Shown here in pieces: positions 16,984 through 26,570 of a stretch of DNA of 55,541 nt. The stretch's first letter is position 1, and each line of letters opens with the position of its first letter. Made by a program: the position numbers and the translations under genes. Source of the stretch: Clostridia bacterium. Its GTDB lineage: Bacteria; Bacillota; Clostridia; TANB77; CAG-465. The notes beneath the pieces were generated by a model, which made no database searches, was not told the origin of the DNA, and worked only from the letters and a program-made list of their open reading frames with translations. The stretch lies in the NCBI GenBank assembly GCA_029256705.1, contig JAQSXK010000002.1, forward strand, positions 1 to 55,541. Direction: 5' to 3'.

Positions 16984-19311
16984 TTATTGTTCTATTAAAT
17001 TCGTTGAACTTAATATTTGCTGTTTTATTTTCAATAAATCTAAAGAATTTACAACTGTATCTATTTTGGAAACATTTGCTGCTTTAAAGTTATTTCCTTG
17101 TAATAAAGTTCCTAACATATGTTGTCTTACTTTTAATAAATCTGCTGAATTAATAACACCATCTCCAGTAATGTCTCCATATATTACAATTACATATTCC
17201 TGCAAAAGATTTGTTCCATCTAAAATTTGTACTTTAGTACCAGTCCCTACTTTATCTGTATCCAGTAATGCTGTACCAGCTGCATTAAGAATTTTTTTTG
17301 TATAACTTGTTGTCACATTCCCTTTAACTGAAGATACTGTAGTTCCTAATGCAACTTTTGTAATTATACTATTACTATCTACTGTATAATTATTTATTGT
17401 TGAAACAGTTTCTGTTACTTTTAAAGTAAATGTACATGTTTTATTACTACCATCTTTGGTTGTAAGTGTTACTGTTGTACTACCTGCTTTTAATCCTTTT
17501 ATTTTACCACTTTCAACTATAGCTATAGTTGGATCTGTAATTGTTATATCATAAGTCTTATCTGTAGTTGCTGCTGGCAATACTATTGGTGTAGGTTGTA
17601 GATAATTTCCTACTACTAAAGGATATTCAGTATTAGTTACTGTTATACTACTTGCTAATGTTTTTTCAACCGTTACTGTACATGTTGCAAATTTATTTCC
17701 ATCTAATGTTGTAGCTGTTATAGTAGTTGTACCTAACCCTATTGCAGTTGCTTTTCCAGCGTTATCTACTGTCGCAACATTAGAATTACTACTATTCCAT
17801 GTTATATTCTTTATATATGCGTTGGTTGGTGCTATATTAGCAACTATATTTGTAGTATCTCCAACTTTTAAAATTGCTGTTGTTTTATCGAATGTTATAC
17901 CTGTTACATGTGTATAATCGTAAGTTTTAACAAATCCTTGATATACATATCCTTCTGTTCCATCACTAAGTTTTATTTTATCCCAACCATTTGTACCTAC
18001 TTGTGTTCTAGTAAATTTTTTTCTATTTTCAGCTCCTTCAGAAACCTCAACAATTTGTGCTATTGTATCAAAGTCTGTATCAGCTCCAGATCTTATATTA
18101 AAATAATCTGTACCATTACTTTCTCCATCATCTAGATATATAATGTCAGTTCCAGTTATAGTTGGTAAAGTTACTTCAGAATCTGGATGTGCTGAGATTG
18201 TATTTGGCATATTATCATATACAGGTATGTAAAAAACAAAAGATGAATTTAAAAGTCCTGTATTAGAATAAGCGTTATAAGATATTTTTGATTCACTTGA
18301 AGGTGCTAAAATATTTGTCATATATTGATATGCATATAATGCTGTAGCATTTCCATATGGATTACTTACATCAAATTTTTGAAAATATATTGTATTTTGT
18401 CCAAATTGAATATAATTAGACCATAAGTTTGTAGCACCAGCGTCTATTGATTTTTGTGGGGTTGTCCAACCTTTGCCAGATGCGTATGCTAGTCCATTAG
18501 TTACTGAACCCGAGCCATCACCGTTTGGGACAGCACCCATATTAAAGAAATTATATATTCCTGGATAGGTTACATGTGAACCGTTTATTGAACCGTTACC
18601 TATTATATCTAAAGATGTTTCTTGTTTCATTCTACTAGCAAGGAATACAGAACTAATTCCAGTTCCACCAGCATTTTTTGATGCATTTATTATTATTTGT
18701 GCCCAAGTCAAACTGTTTTCTAAATTGACCATTTGACCAGCCTTTTTATATTGTGTAGGATATGATGACATAGTAGTACCCAAAATTATTTTATCTATTG
18801 TTGAAGTAGCACTTGTCTCAGCATTAAAATCTAACGCTTCAAATTGGAATATACTAGTATCATTAAGAAAGTTTCTTGGATCCATAGTATACGCTACAGC
18901 TTTTTTGGAAGCTATTACGAACGAACCATCCACATAATTATTTATACCATCTTTTTTCCAATTTGCACTATAACTATCTGGTACTGAACTAATACCTGTT
19001 TTTACTTCATAACTTTCATGCCTTACTGATTCTTCCCAATCTAATTTTGTATATAACGCCTTAAAAGTCCAATTTGGATGTGCAGCTTTTAAATTCTTTA
19101 TATACTGTTTATAACTGTCTGGAAACACTGCACTATTGTCTACAGAATTATATTCTAATACTGATTTAGGTAAATTTGTAGTTATTACAGCGTTTACTAT
19201 ATTAAAAAAACTAGGCATAGAAATATTTAGTATCATTGTTATAGCAATAATAGATTTCAATATTTTTTTTGTCTTTGTTTTCATATTTAATTTATTACTT
19301 ATGAATGTCAT
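16984..19311 (-). CDS. secreted N-acetylglucosaminidase with SH3, Big2 and dockerin-like domains
   Basis: 775 residues. Signal segment (about 10-42); an N-terminal module (about 60-165, 'YKQYIKNLKAAHPNWTFKALYT') common in clostridial autolysins; a LytD/LytB-type glucosaminidase domain (about 180-370) with SRMKQETSLD carrying a likely catalytic Glu and YGNATALYAYQYMTNI. Then a bacterial SH3-like domain (about 395-470, FNIRSGAD), two Big2 Ig-like repeats (about 475-635), and a C-terminal dockerin-like pair: GDITGDGVINSADLLKVRQ and a degenerate second helix VVNSLDLLKIKQ. It would cleave peptidoglycan glycan between GlcNAc and MurNAc outside the cell. The dockerin-like tail is unusual for an autolysin. 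Confidence 0.85.
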   Translation of the reverse strand: MTFISNKLNMKTKTKKILKSIIAITMILNISMPSFFNIVNAVITTNLPKSVLEYNSVDNSAVFPDSYKQYIKNLKAAHPNWTFKALYTKLDWEESVRHESYEVKTGISSVPDSYSANWKKDGINNYVDGSFVIASKKAVAYTMDPRNFLNDTSIFQFEALDFNAETSATSTIDKIILGTTMSSYPTQYKKAGQMVNLENSLTWAQIIINASKNAGGTGISSVFLASRMKQETSLDIIGNGSINGSHVTYPGIYNFFNMGAVPNGDGSGSVTNGLAYASGKGWTTPQKSIDAGATNLWSNYIQFGQNTIYFQKFDVSNPYGNATALYAYQYMTNILAPSSESKISYNAYSNTGLLNSSFVFYIPVYDNMPNTISAHPDSEVTLPTITGTDIIYLDDGESNGTDYFNIRSGADTDFDTIAQIVEVSEGAENRKKFTRTQVGTNGWDKIKLSDGTEGYVYQGFVKTYDYTHVTGITFDKTTAILKVGDTTNIVANIAPTNAYIKNITWNSSNSNVATVDNAGKATAIGLGTTTITATTLDGNKFATCTVTVEKTLASSITVTNTEYPLVVGNYLQPTPIVLPAATTDKTYDITITDPTIAIVESGKIKGLKAGSTTVTLTTKDGSNKTCTFTLKVTETVSTINNYTVDSNSIITKVALGTTVSSVKGNVTTSYTKKILNAAGTALLDTDKVGTGTKVQILDGTNLLQEYVIVIYGDITGDGVINSADLLKVRQHMLGTLLQGNNFKAANVSKIDTVVNSLDLLKIKQQILSSTNLIEQ

Positions 19312-19365
19312 TTTCCTGTTATCCCCCTTTTCTAAAAACCTTATTTTAATTTTATCTGTATATAA

Positions 19366-19393
19366 ATTATAACATAAATAATTTTTAATTCAA
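19366..19393 (-). promoter_or_regulatory. promoter of the glucosaminidase operon
   Basis: TTGAAT (19393-19388), 16 nt, TATAAT (19371-19366), about 55 bases before the start at 19311. Confidence 0.65.
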
Positions 19394-19404
19394 AGTCTTT
19401 TAAT

Positions 19405-19444
19405 AAAAAAAAATAACAAAATGCTATATTATGTAGCATTTTGT
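19405..19444 (-). terminator. terminator of the GT-C membrane protein gene
   Basis: An 11-bp stem ACAAAATGCTA (19416-19426) / TAGCATTTTGT (19434-19444), followed by nine U on the minus strand, 40 bases past the stop at 19485. It overlaps the glucosaminidase promoter region without crossing the -10. Confidence 0.85.
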
Positions 19445-19484
19445 CATTTTATAAATTCCGCTTTTTTTTATAATTATCCTGTAT

Positions 19485-21221
19485 TTATGAAAGAAGTTTT
19501 ATTTCATGTTCTTTACTATTTTTAATTAATTTCTTATTCTTAATAACATTAATAATACTTACAATTAGTACAATGACAGCAATTAGATCACATATGTTAT
19601 ATATTATTGTACCTGTATATTTTACATATATTGTATGGTTTCCTGCATCTTTTATATTTACTTTTATAAATCCATCGCCACTAATATTATAATCTGTTTT
19701 TATACCATCAATTTTTACAGTATAACCTTTATAATATATATATGGTAATTCTAAATTTATATTTTCAAAGTTAGTTACAATGTCAGCATTTAGTATGTTT
19801 TTTTCTTTATTCATATTAACTATATTTGCTGTGCCTTCTAATACTTTTATATCTGTACCCCTAACCTTAAGTATATCTGTTGTAAGCTCCTTTGGAAGAT
19901 AATCATGTGAATATCCTAAAGAATTTGCTATGCTCCAATGATCATCAAGTTTACTTAATTCTTGATTATTAAAATCAAATTCAGCATTAAGTGTTTTTGC
20001 AAATCTTATTTGACCACCTACAAAGTAAATAAATATAAAGCTAAAACCTAATATAAACAGTAAAAAAGAATATTCATTTTCTTTAGTAAGTAATGATTTT
20101 AACACATATCCTGCAATAATTGATATAAATAATACTGAGAATGTAAGCAGTCTCCATGGAAATTGGATTACATCTATAATACCAACCTTATTCCATATAA
20201 AAGGTGTAGTCATCATAAATATTGTTATAAGTAATAATATTGAATATTTAATAATCTTAGACTTTTCACCCTTTTGTTTAATTCTTTCAAACGCAAATGG
20301 CAATAATGTAAGAATTAATATAGGAGTAAGTCCTATCATATAGCTCATTTCTTTTTTATTAGATAGATAACTAGTATTTTCACCAGTTTCACCTATATCC
20401 ATACTACTACCTATTAATTGTCCAAAATGTACTATACTATCTACTACGTTACCACCCATCATTGAGTTTGAATTATATATGTTCATTATTTGATGCTCAG
20501 CAAGTGGTACTAAAATAGGTAAACATAATAGAACAATAATAACTACAGTTTTCCCAAGTTCAAGTAATGTTTTCTTATTTACAATAGATTTTATATTGAG
20601 TAATAAAAATAATAATACAAATATTGTTGTATACACAGTAGATATAATATGTGAGTATACTATTCCACAGACCCCAATTATAAAGTAATATTTATACTTA
20701 TATTCTTTATTTATTATTTTAATCAGTCCAAGTATTACTAGTGGTAAGAAAGTGAATAATAGTATTTCACCAAAAGCGCCTCTTACTATTATTTGACTCA
20801 TTTTAAATGGAGCTAAAATATAAATAATTGAAGCCAGTAATGAACAAAATTTATTTTTATATAATTCGTTAAACAACTTATATGCAAATAATCCTGCTAA
20901 AATACTAGTTACTATTATAAATAATTTTTCTGCAGTAAATAATGAGAAACCTAATACCATAAAAATAGCAGGTAAAACTGCAGATATTGGTGGATAAAAT
21001 ATACCCCACCCATATCCTAAACCATCTATCATGTTATAATAGATTCTATTTAAGAAATCAAAATTAGTTATATTTTCATAAGCACCAACAGTTCTAAATA
21101 GGTGTATAACTCCATCATGTGAATAAAAAAAGCCAGGTGTAAATAATGGAAACAAAGATATTATTACTATTAAGCATATTATAACTTTTTCTTTTTCAAA
21201 TATTTTACGTATTGTATTCAT
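19485..21221 (-). CDS. GT-C-type membrane protein (PTPS-related/YfhO-like)
   Basis: 578 residues, about 12 membrane helices followed by a beta-rich extracellular C-terminal part (about 410-540) and a last helix. The first loop FYSHDGVIHLFRT places an Asp after the first helix, as in GT-C glycosyltransferases; the overall pattern fits the '6-pyruvoyl-tetrahydropterin synthase-related' membrane family, whose name is historical. It lies 36 bases after the polyprenyl-phosphate GT2 gene and so probably transfers that lipid-linked sugar outside the membrane. Sugar and acceptor are unknown. Confidence 0.65.
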   Translation of the reverse strand: MNTIRKIFEKEKVIICLIVIISLFPLFTPGFFYSHDGVIHLFRTVGAYENITNFDFLNRIYYNMIDGLGYGWGIFYPPISAVLPAIFMVLGFSLFTAEKLFIIVTSILAGLFAYKLFNELYKNKFCSLLASIIYILAPFKMSQIIVRGAFGEILLFTFLPLVILGLIKIINKEYKYKYYFIIGVCGIVYSHIISTVYTTIFVLLFLLLNIKSIVNKKTLLELGKTVVIIVLLCLPILVPLAEHQIMNIYNSNSMMGGNVVDSIVHFGQLIGSSMDIGETGENTSYLSNKKEMSYMIGLTPILILTLLPFAFERIKQKGEKSKIIKYSILLLITIFMMTTPFIWNKVGIIDVIQFPWRLLTFSVLFISIIAGYVLKSLLTKENEYSFLLFILGFSFIFIYFVGGQIRFAKTLNAEFDFNNQELSKLDDHWSIANSLGYSHDYLPKELTTDILKVRGTDIKVLEGTANIVNMNKEKNILNADIVTNFENINLELPYIYYKGYTVKIDGIKTDYNISGDGFIKVNIKDAGNHTIYVKYTGTIIYNICDLIAVIVLIVSIINVIKNKKLIKNSKEHEIKLLS

Positions 21222-21257
21222 AAATTAAAGTCTTCCTTTCATATTGCCATTTATAAT

Positions 21258-22199
21258 TTATTCTTTTGTTTCTTTATTTCTTTCCTTTATAATAAATAAA
21301 GGTCTATTTTTAACTTCTAAATATGTTTTAGATAAATATTGTCCTATAATTCCTATTGACAAAAGTTGAACTCCGCTAACAAACATTATTATACAAATAG
21401 TAGATGGCCATCCACCCGTAGGATCACCATACATTAAAGTTCTAAATATTATTGCTATTATTACTATTATTGAAATTAAGCAAAATAAAATACCAATAAT
21501 TGATGATATGACTAACGGCGTTGTTGAAAAGGCAGTTATTCCTTCTAAAGAATATATAAATAATTTCCAAAATGACCATTTTGTTTTTCCAGCTACTCTT
21601 TCTATATTTTCATATGGTAGCCATTTTGTATTAAATCCTACAAAACCAAATATACCTTTTGAAAACCTATTATATTCAGATATTTCTAATATACTATCTA
21701 GTACTTGTCTTGTCATTAATCTATAATCTCTAGCACCGTCTACAATATCTACATTAGATATCTTATTCATTATTTTGTAGAATTTCTTTGCAAAAAAACT
21801 TCTTATTTTTGGTTCACCTTTTCTAGATATTCTCCTAGTAGCTACCGTATCATATTCTTCTTCACAAATAATCCTATACATCTCTGGTAATAAAGATGGT
21901 GGATCTTGTAAGTCAGAATCCATAATAGTAATAAAGTCACCTTTAGATTCTTTAAAGCCGGCATACATTGCTGCCTCTTTACCAAAATTTCTAGAAAACG
22001 ATACATATTTTACTTTATTATCTTTTGAAGATATAACTTTGAACATTTCTAGTGTAGCATCAGAACTTCCATCATTAACTAATATAATTTCATAGTCTAA
22101 ATAGTCCATAGTATTCAAAACTTTTTTTAATTCATTATAAAATAGTGGTAATACTTTCTCTTCATTATAACAGGGCACTACAATTGATATTTTCTTCAT
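21258..22199 (-). CDS. GT2 polyprenyl-phosphate glycosyltransferase (GtrB/DPM-like, two C-terminal helices)
   Basis: 313 residues: GT-A domain starting SIVVPCYNEE, DXD-type MDSDLQDPP, QRxxR-like region near 'RDYRLMTRQV', and two C-terminal membrane helices. This is the layout of enzymes that attach a sugar to undecaprenyl phosphate at the inner membrane face. The start is ATG 22199 with AAAGGAA eight bases upstream; a longer TTG start (22217) overlaps the ribosome site. It precedes the GT-C protein in a two-gene operon, the usual donor-maker plus transferase pairing. Confidence 0.85.
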   Translation of the reverse strand: MKKISIVVPCYNEEKVLPLFYNELKKVLNTMDYLDYEIILVNDGSSDATLEMFKVISSKDNKVKYVSFSRNFGKEAAMYAGFKESKGDFITIMDSDLQDPPSLLPEMYRIICEEEYDTVATRRISRKGEPKIRSFFAKKFYKIMNKISNVDIVDGARDYRLMTRQVLDSILEISEYNRFSKGIFGFVGFNTKWLPYENIERVAGKTKWSFWKLFIYSLEGITAFSTTPLVISSIIGILFCLISIIVIIAIIFRTLMYGDPTGGWPSTICIIMFVSGVQLLSIGIIGQYLSKTYLEVKNRPLFIIKERNKETKE

Positions 22200-22225
22200 A
22201 TTGCTAATTCCTTTCAATTTCCATA

Positions 22226-22254
22226 ATTATACCACTTTTTTAGACAATTTTCAA
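22226..22254 (-). promoter_or_regulatory. promoter of the GT2 / GT-C operon
   Basis: TTGAAA (22254-22249), 17 nt, extended -10 TGGTATAAT (TATAAT at 22231-22226). Confidence 0.75.
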
Positions 22255-22304
22255 TATAATACCTCTCTATTTCCCTGTTTAATAGCTTTTATTACTAATT
22301 TACA

Positions 22305-22350
22305 TAAAAAAAATAATGAAAACAAGCATTTTTAACTTATTTTCATTATT
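22305..22350 (-). terminator. terminator at the end of the polysaccharide locus
   Basis: A 15-bp stem with one mismatch (22312-22326 / 22336-22350) and a run of U on the minus strand, 8 bases past the stop at 22358. Confidence 0.85.
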
Positions 22351-22357
22351 CAATATT

Positions 22358-23485
22358 TTACTTAATTATTTCTAACCATTTTTTAACAATACTACTTGAA
22401 TAATACCTGTCTACACTTAGTTTAGCATTACTGCCCATTTCTTTTCTGACTTTAGAATTATCCATTAATGATAAAATCTTACTTGCCATTTCATCACAAT
22501 TTCTATTTTCTATTAGATATCCATTTAATCCATCTGTAATTATTTCTCTAGGACCTGCGTCTATATCAAAAGAAACAACCGGTAATCCTACATCCATAGC
22601 TTCACATATAACTAAAGAGAAGCTTTCAGATTTAGAACTAAGTACAAATATAGAAGATTCAGATAAACTTTTATATACCATATCTATTGGTAAATCTCCA
22701 ACTAACTTAATATTATCTTTAAGATTTAAAACTTCTATTTTCTTTTCAAGTTCTTCTTTTAAAGATCCACTTCCTATTATTTCTAAATTCCAATCATTGT
22801 TTTTATGCTTATCCACTATATTAGAAAACACGTCAATAAGCAGTGAAAAATCTTTAACATCTTCTAATCTACCAACAGAAACAATTTTCTTGTTTTCACA
22901 ATTAGAAATATATTTTTCATTTTTTTCTATCATATTAGGTATTACAACAACTTTTGTTTTATTATTAATAATCCAACCATCATAGTTTTCTTTTGCCTTA
23001 TCTGTCATAACAACTAAATAATCTATATAATTAAATGATTTTCCTACTCTTTTTATATAATCTTCATTGTCTATATACGAGTGTTCTTGAGATATATTGA
23101 TAGTATCAGTTCTTTTAATTAGTTTTGAAAATTCTATTCTAGTAGAAAAGATATAATCTGATTTTATCTTAGATATTTCTTTTTTCATTAAATTGTATTT
23201 TAAAAACAAAATTTTAATGCCTTTAAATGACTCTTTAACTAATTTAAAATATCTCTTAGCATTTAAACATTCTTTTATTTCTTTTTTGTTAGGACCATAT
23301 GGAATTAGATACTTTATTTTAACTTTACTATCTAAATCATAAAAAGATTTACCTAAAATATTATAAACAGATATTATATCTATTTGAAAATCTTCTTGTT
23401 TAGCTAGTTCATTTATTAATGTAACAGTTTGCTTTTCTAATCCACCATAATTTAAATGTAGCATTAAAAATGTTATCTTTTTCAC
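22358..23485 (-). CDS. glycosyltransferase family 4
   Basis: 375 residues, GT-B fold. N-terminal LHLNYGGLEKQTVTLINEL, central IVSVGRLEDVKDFSLLIDVF (donor-domain start), and the nucleotide-sugar EX7E-type motif around SESFSLVICEAMDVGLPVVSFD. Cytoplasmic, adds a sugar to the growing surface glycan. Last gene of the locus, followed by a terminator. Confidence 0.9.
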   Translation of the reverse strand: MKKITFLMLHLNYGGLEKQTVTLINELAKQEDFQIDIISVYNILGKSFYDLDSKVKIKYLIPYGPNKKEIKECLNAKRYFKLVKESFKGIKILFLKYNLMKKEISKIKSDYIFSTRIEFSKLIKRTDTINISQEHSYIDNEDYIKRVGKSFNYIDYLVVMTDKAKENYDGWIINNKTKVVVIPNMIEKNEKYISNCENKKIVSVGRLEDVKDFSLLIDVFSNIVDKHKNNDWNLEIIGSGSLKEELEKKIEVLNLKDNIKLVGDLPIDMVYKSLSESSIFVLSSKSESFSLVICEAMDVGLPVVSFDIDAGPREIITDGLNGYLIENRNCDEMASKILSLMDNSKVRKEMGSNAKLSVDRYYSSSIVKKWLEIIK

Positions 23486-23534
23486 ATTAACCCCCTATAT
23501 ATTATTTTATCTTCTACTTATATAATTTAATAAC

Positions 23535-23964
23535 TTATGATTTTTCAACGTAAGTATTTATTTCATGTATAGTTTTAGCACTATTATTTGAAGTGTTAAG
23601 TGTATCTTTATTATCTATTTTTAAATTCATAATAACTAATCCTATAATTATAAGTGAAGCACCTACTATTCCATATAAAGATATCTTTTCATTAAATACG
23701 TAATATGAAGCTATCAATATCAAAACTTGTGATACTCCTGTGCATATAGGAAGTATATAACTTAAATCAAACATGATAACAATTTTCGTGAATAATAAAA
23801 AGCTACATATATAACAAACAAATCCAAGTCCACTAACTAAATTCATAGCCATATTTATATTACCTTCTTTAACAGATATTGTACCTGTATTTCCTCCGTA
23901 GTTTCATAAATATTAAACCACTTATAGTAAGCACTAAATAAATTACTACTAATATATATTTCAT
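23535..23964 (-). pseudogene. SMR/EamA-type four-helix transporter, single-base frameshift
   Basis: The complete product would be about 142 residues. It starts at ATG 23964 behind GGGGA and reads MKYILVVIYLVLTISGLIFMKL. After dropping one C it continues GGNTGTISV and then the 105-residue remainder (SYILPICTGVSQVLILIASYYVFNEKIS, IIIGLVIMNL). Four helices match SMR/half-EamA proteins; ArnE/ArnF-like members flip undecaprenyl-phosphate sugars, a sensible role inside this locus. The break is at 23896-23901: CTA then CGG in frame 0; without skipping, translation ends after nine off-frame residues. The sequence on both sides is intact. GGAGGAAA at the break could also permit re-initiation at a downstream ATG (23858 or 23852). 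Confidence 0.75.
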
Positions 23965-24013
23965 ATTTTTTCCCCTTTCTTTATTCATCATTATCACCGC
24001 TTTCCTATATTTT

Positions 24014-25060
24014 TTACCATTTTATATCAACTTTAAGTTTATCTATCATAAAACTATATAATTTCAAGAAAAATTTATATAATCCTAATGAGTATACATT
24101 TTTCATAATACCAACTTTAATATTAGCACATTTATGTCTTAACATATATGATACTTTCAAATATTTAGATTTTCTCCAAGTTGGAAAGTTTAAATCAAGA
24201 TATTTTTCGTTAGACTTCAGTTCTTCACTAAAATTAGAATTTTTATCGTATGAAACTCTAAACATTAATGATAATGCAAAATGTAAAAAGGCCATAGCAT
24301 CTAATACAGGTAGTAATCTTTTACCTTTTTTGCTACTGTTATATATTTTTTTAACATCAAGCATAGCGTTTTGTGTAGATGTAATTTGTTCTTTTTTTAT
24401 CGTCATCATAATAGAATTTTGTCTAACCATATAATAATATAATGGATCTGATATAAATATCATTCTCTTAACTCTCAAAAATACTAATAATAAGAACATC
24501 ATATCATCTAATATTCTAGGTGGGTTAGGTAAATTATCCATATTTTTTAATATTTCAGCTTTATATATTTTGTTCCATAAAGCTCCATTGATAGATAATA
24601 TATCTTCAGGATTTACATCCATGTCTATTATTTTGCCAGCATGTTTAGTCATTTCTTTAGAGAAGATATGTTGAGTATCTGTATCAACTCTATAAAATCC
24701 ACAAATAGATACATCTGCATTTGAAGTTTTTGCTGCATTATATAATTTTTCTGCATAATCTAAAGCAACATAATCATCAGAGTCAGTAAAAGTTATAAAT
24801 TCGCCATTAGCAAGTCTAATACCATCAAATCTACCTTTCCATACTCCTTCATTTTGTTTATCTAATATAACAATTTTATCTTCATACTTTGCTTTATATT
24901 CTTTTAATATATCTAAGCATCCATCTTTAGAGCCATCATTAATACATATTATTTCTATGTCTTGTAATGTTTGATTAACTAAACTCTCCATGCATCTATG
25001 TAAATATTTTTCTACATTATATACTGGAACAATTATACTTAATTTTATTTTATTCTTCAT
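24014..25060 (-). CDS. glycosyltransferase family 2
   Basis: 348 residues. GT-A motifs: LSIIVPVYNVEKYLHRCMES, EIICINDGSKDG, and FTDSDDYV (DXD metal site). The C-terminal 120 residues are basic and helical, typical of EpsJ/CpsI-like capsule enzymes. The start overlaps the glf stop by one base, so translation is coupled to glf. Sugar specificity cannot be read. Confidence 0.9.
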   Translation of the reverse strand: MKNKIKLSIIVPVYNVEKYLHRCMESLVNQTLQDIEIICINDGSKDGCLDILKEYKAKYEDKIVILDKQNEGVWKGRFDGIRLANGEFITFTDSDDYVALDYAEKLYNAAKTSNADVSICGFYRVDTDTQHIFSKEMTKHAGKIIDMDVNPEDILSINGALWNKIYKAEILKNMDNLPNPPRILDDMMFLLLVFLRVKRMIFISDPLYYYMVRQNSIMMTIKKEQITSTQNAMLDVKKIYNSSKKGKRLLPVLDAMAFLHFALSLMFRVSYDKNSNFSEELKSNEKYLDLNFPTWRKSKYLKVSYMLRHKCANIKVGIMKNVYSLGLYKFFLKLYSFMIDKLKVDIKW

Positions 25061-26223
25061 TAAACTTCCTCCTTGATTAATGTATTTGATAATTCTAATG
25101 CTTTTTCTATTACTAAGTCCATATTATAATATTTATATTCAGCTAATCTTCCACATAAATATATATTTTTATATTTTTCTACTTCTAACTTATATTTGTT
25201 ATATAACTCATAGTTTTTTTCATCTAATATTGGATAGAATTGATCTTTAAATTTTTCGTTATTAGGATCATATTTTGCAGGATACTCTTTTAGAATAGTT
25301 GTTTTACCTTCTAACTTTTGATTTGTTAAATGTTTAAATTCTGTTATTCTAGTAAACTTTTCTTCATTAGGATAATTTACTACAGAATGTCCTTGAAAAT
25401 CATCTAAATCATAACTTTCAAACACTAAGTTTAAAGAACGATAAGGAAGTTGTCCGTATTTGTAATCCAAAAATTCATCTATTGCTCCTGTAAATATAAC
25501 CTTACCATTAAATTCAATATTTTCAACAAGTATTTTATCATTATCCAATTTTAAAACATCTTTTGCGTTTGTATTTAATTTAACAGTTATATTGTCATTA
25601 TTTAATAAATTTTCAAATAATTTTGTATATCCTTCAGTTGGCATATATTGTATTTTATCATTAAAGTATCTATCATCATATCCTAGAACAACAGGTACAC
25701 GGTTAATTACAGATTTATCTATGTCTTTAACACTTATTTCCCATTGTTTAGCAGTATAATTTTCAAACACATTTTTATATACATAATTACCAAATTCCTT
25801 AATTATTTCATCATTATGGTTAATTAAATCTAAAATTGAAACTTTTTCTTGCTTAAAGTTTTCTTTTAATTTACTTTTTATCTCTTCAGCTTTTTCAGGT
25901 TCAAATAACATATCTAAAGATTTAAAATTAAATGGAATTGGAACAACTTTACCTTCAATTCTACCAACCACTTTATGCTCATACATATAGAAATCTGAAT
26001 ATTTTTTTAAAAATTCAAATACTTCAATATTATTAGCATGAAATATATGTGGCCCAAATAAATGTATTCTTACATTGTTTTCATCAAAACATTCATACAT
26101 ATTTCCAGCTATGTGTCCTCTTTTATCTATAACTAAAACCTTTTTATTGTTATCTGCCATCATTCTAGCTACTACAGAACCAGCAAACCCAGCACCTACA
26201 ATTATATAATCAAATTCACTCAT
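25060..26223 (-). CDS. glf: UDP-galactopyranose mutase
   Basis: 387 residues, full length. FAD enzyme that contracts UDP-galactopyranose to UDP-galactofuranose. N-terminal dinucleotide-binding VGAGFAGSVVARM, then HIAGNMYE, GPHIFHANN, and 'AKQWEISVKDID'; VPVVLGYDDRYF and the C-terminal CGRLAEYKYYNMD are hallmarks. It indicates that the glycan contains galactofuranose. Overlaps its neighbours on both sides, so it is tightly embedded in the operon. Confidence 0.95.
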   Translation of the reverse strand: MSEFDYIIVGAGFAGSVVARMMADNNKKVLVIDKRGHIAGNMYECFDENNVRIHLFGPHIFHANNIEVFEFLKKYSDFYMYEHKVVGRIEGKVVPIPFNFKSLDMLFEPEKAEEIKSKLKENFKQEKVSILDLINHNDEIIKEFGNYVYKNVFENYTAKQWEISVKDIDKSVINRVPVVLGYDDRYFNDKIQYMPTEGYTKLFENLLNNDNITVKLNTNAKDVLKLDNDKILVENIEFNGKVIFTGAIDEFLDYKYGQLPYRSLNLVFESYDLDDFQGHSVVNYPNEEKFTRITEFKHLTNQKLEGKTTILKEYPAKYDPNNEKFKDQFYPILDEKNYELYNKYKLEVEKYKNIYLCGRLAEYKYYNMDLVIEKALELSNTLIKEEV

Positions 26224-26567
26224 ATATTTTCATTATCCCCTTTACATTTATCTTTTAAAATAGCTACTTCTTGTGCAAGTATAATTATCTTTTCTTGTTG
26301 TTTCAATAATTTTTTTGAATTTCTAAAATTAATTAAAACTACAAATATTAAACAAAGTAAGAAAAATAATGATGGTGCATATTCTATACCAACTAAATTT
26401 GATATATACGCTATGATATTTGGAAATATTGCAATAACTATTATAACTAATGTGCCGGATATCCATAAGATACTCTCACCTACATCAAAATTATTTTTCT
26501 TAACACTATCTATAATATAAATAGCTAGTAAGATACCTACTATTGCAAAGAATAAATTTACACTCAT
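26220..26567 (-). CDS. DUF2304 family membrane protein
   Basis: 115 residues: three membrane helices, then a Lys/Glu-rich coiled tail (about 85-115). Size, helix count and 'SPGESILW'-like phrase (VGESILWISGTLV) match DUF2304, small proteins that regularly follow DPM-like GT2 genes. It begins just after the GT2 gene at 26571-27281 and overlaps glf by 4 bases. Probably a membrane partner of that glycosyltransferase; the function is not established. Confidence 0.75.
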   Translation of the reverse strand: MSVNLFFAIVGILLAIYIIDSVKKNNFDVGESILWISGTLVIIVIAIFPNIIAYISNLVGIEYAPSLFFLLCLIFVVLINFRNSKKLLKQQEKIIILAQEVAILKDKCKGDNENI

Positions 26568-26570
26568 ACA

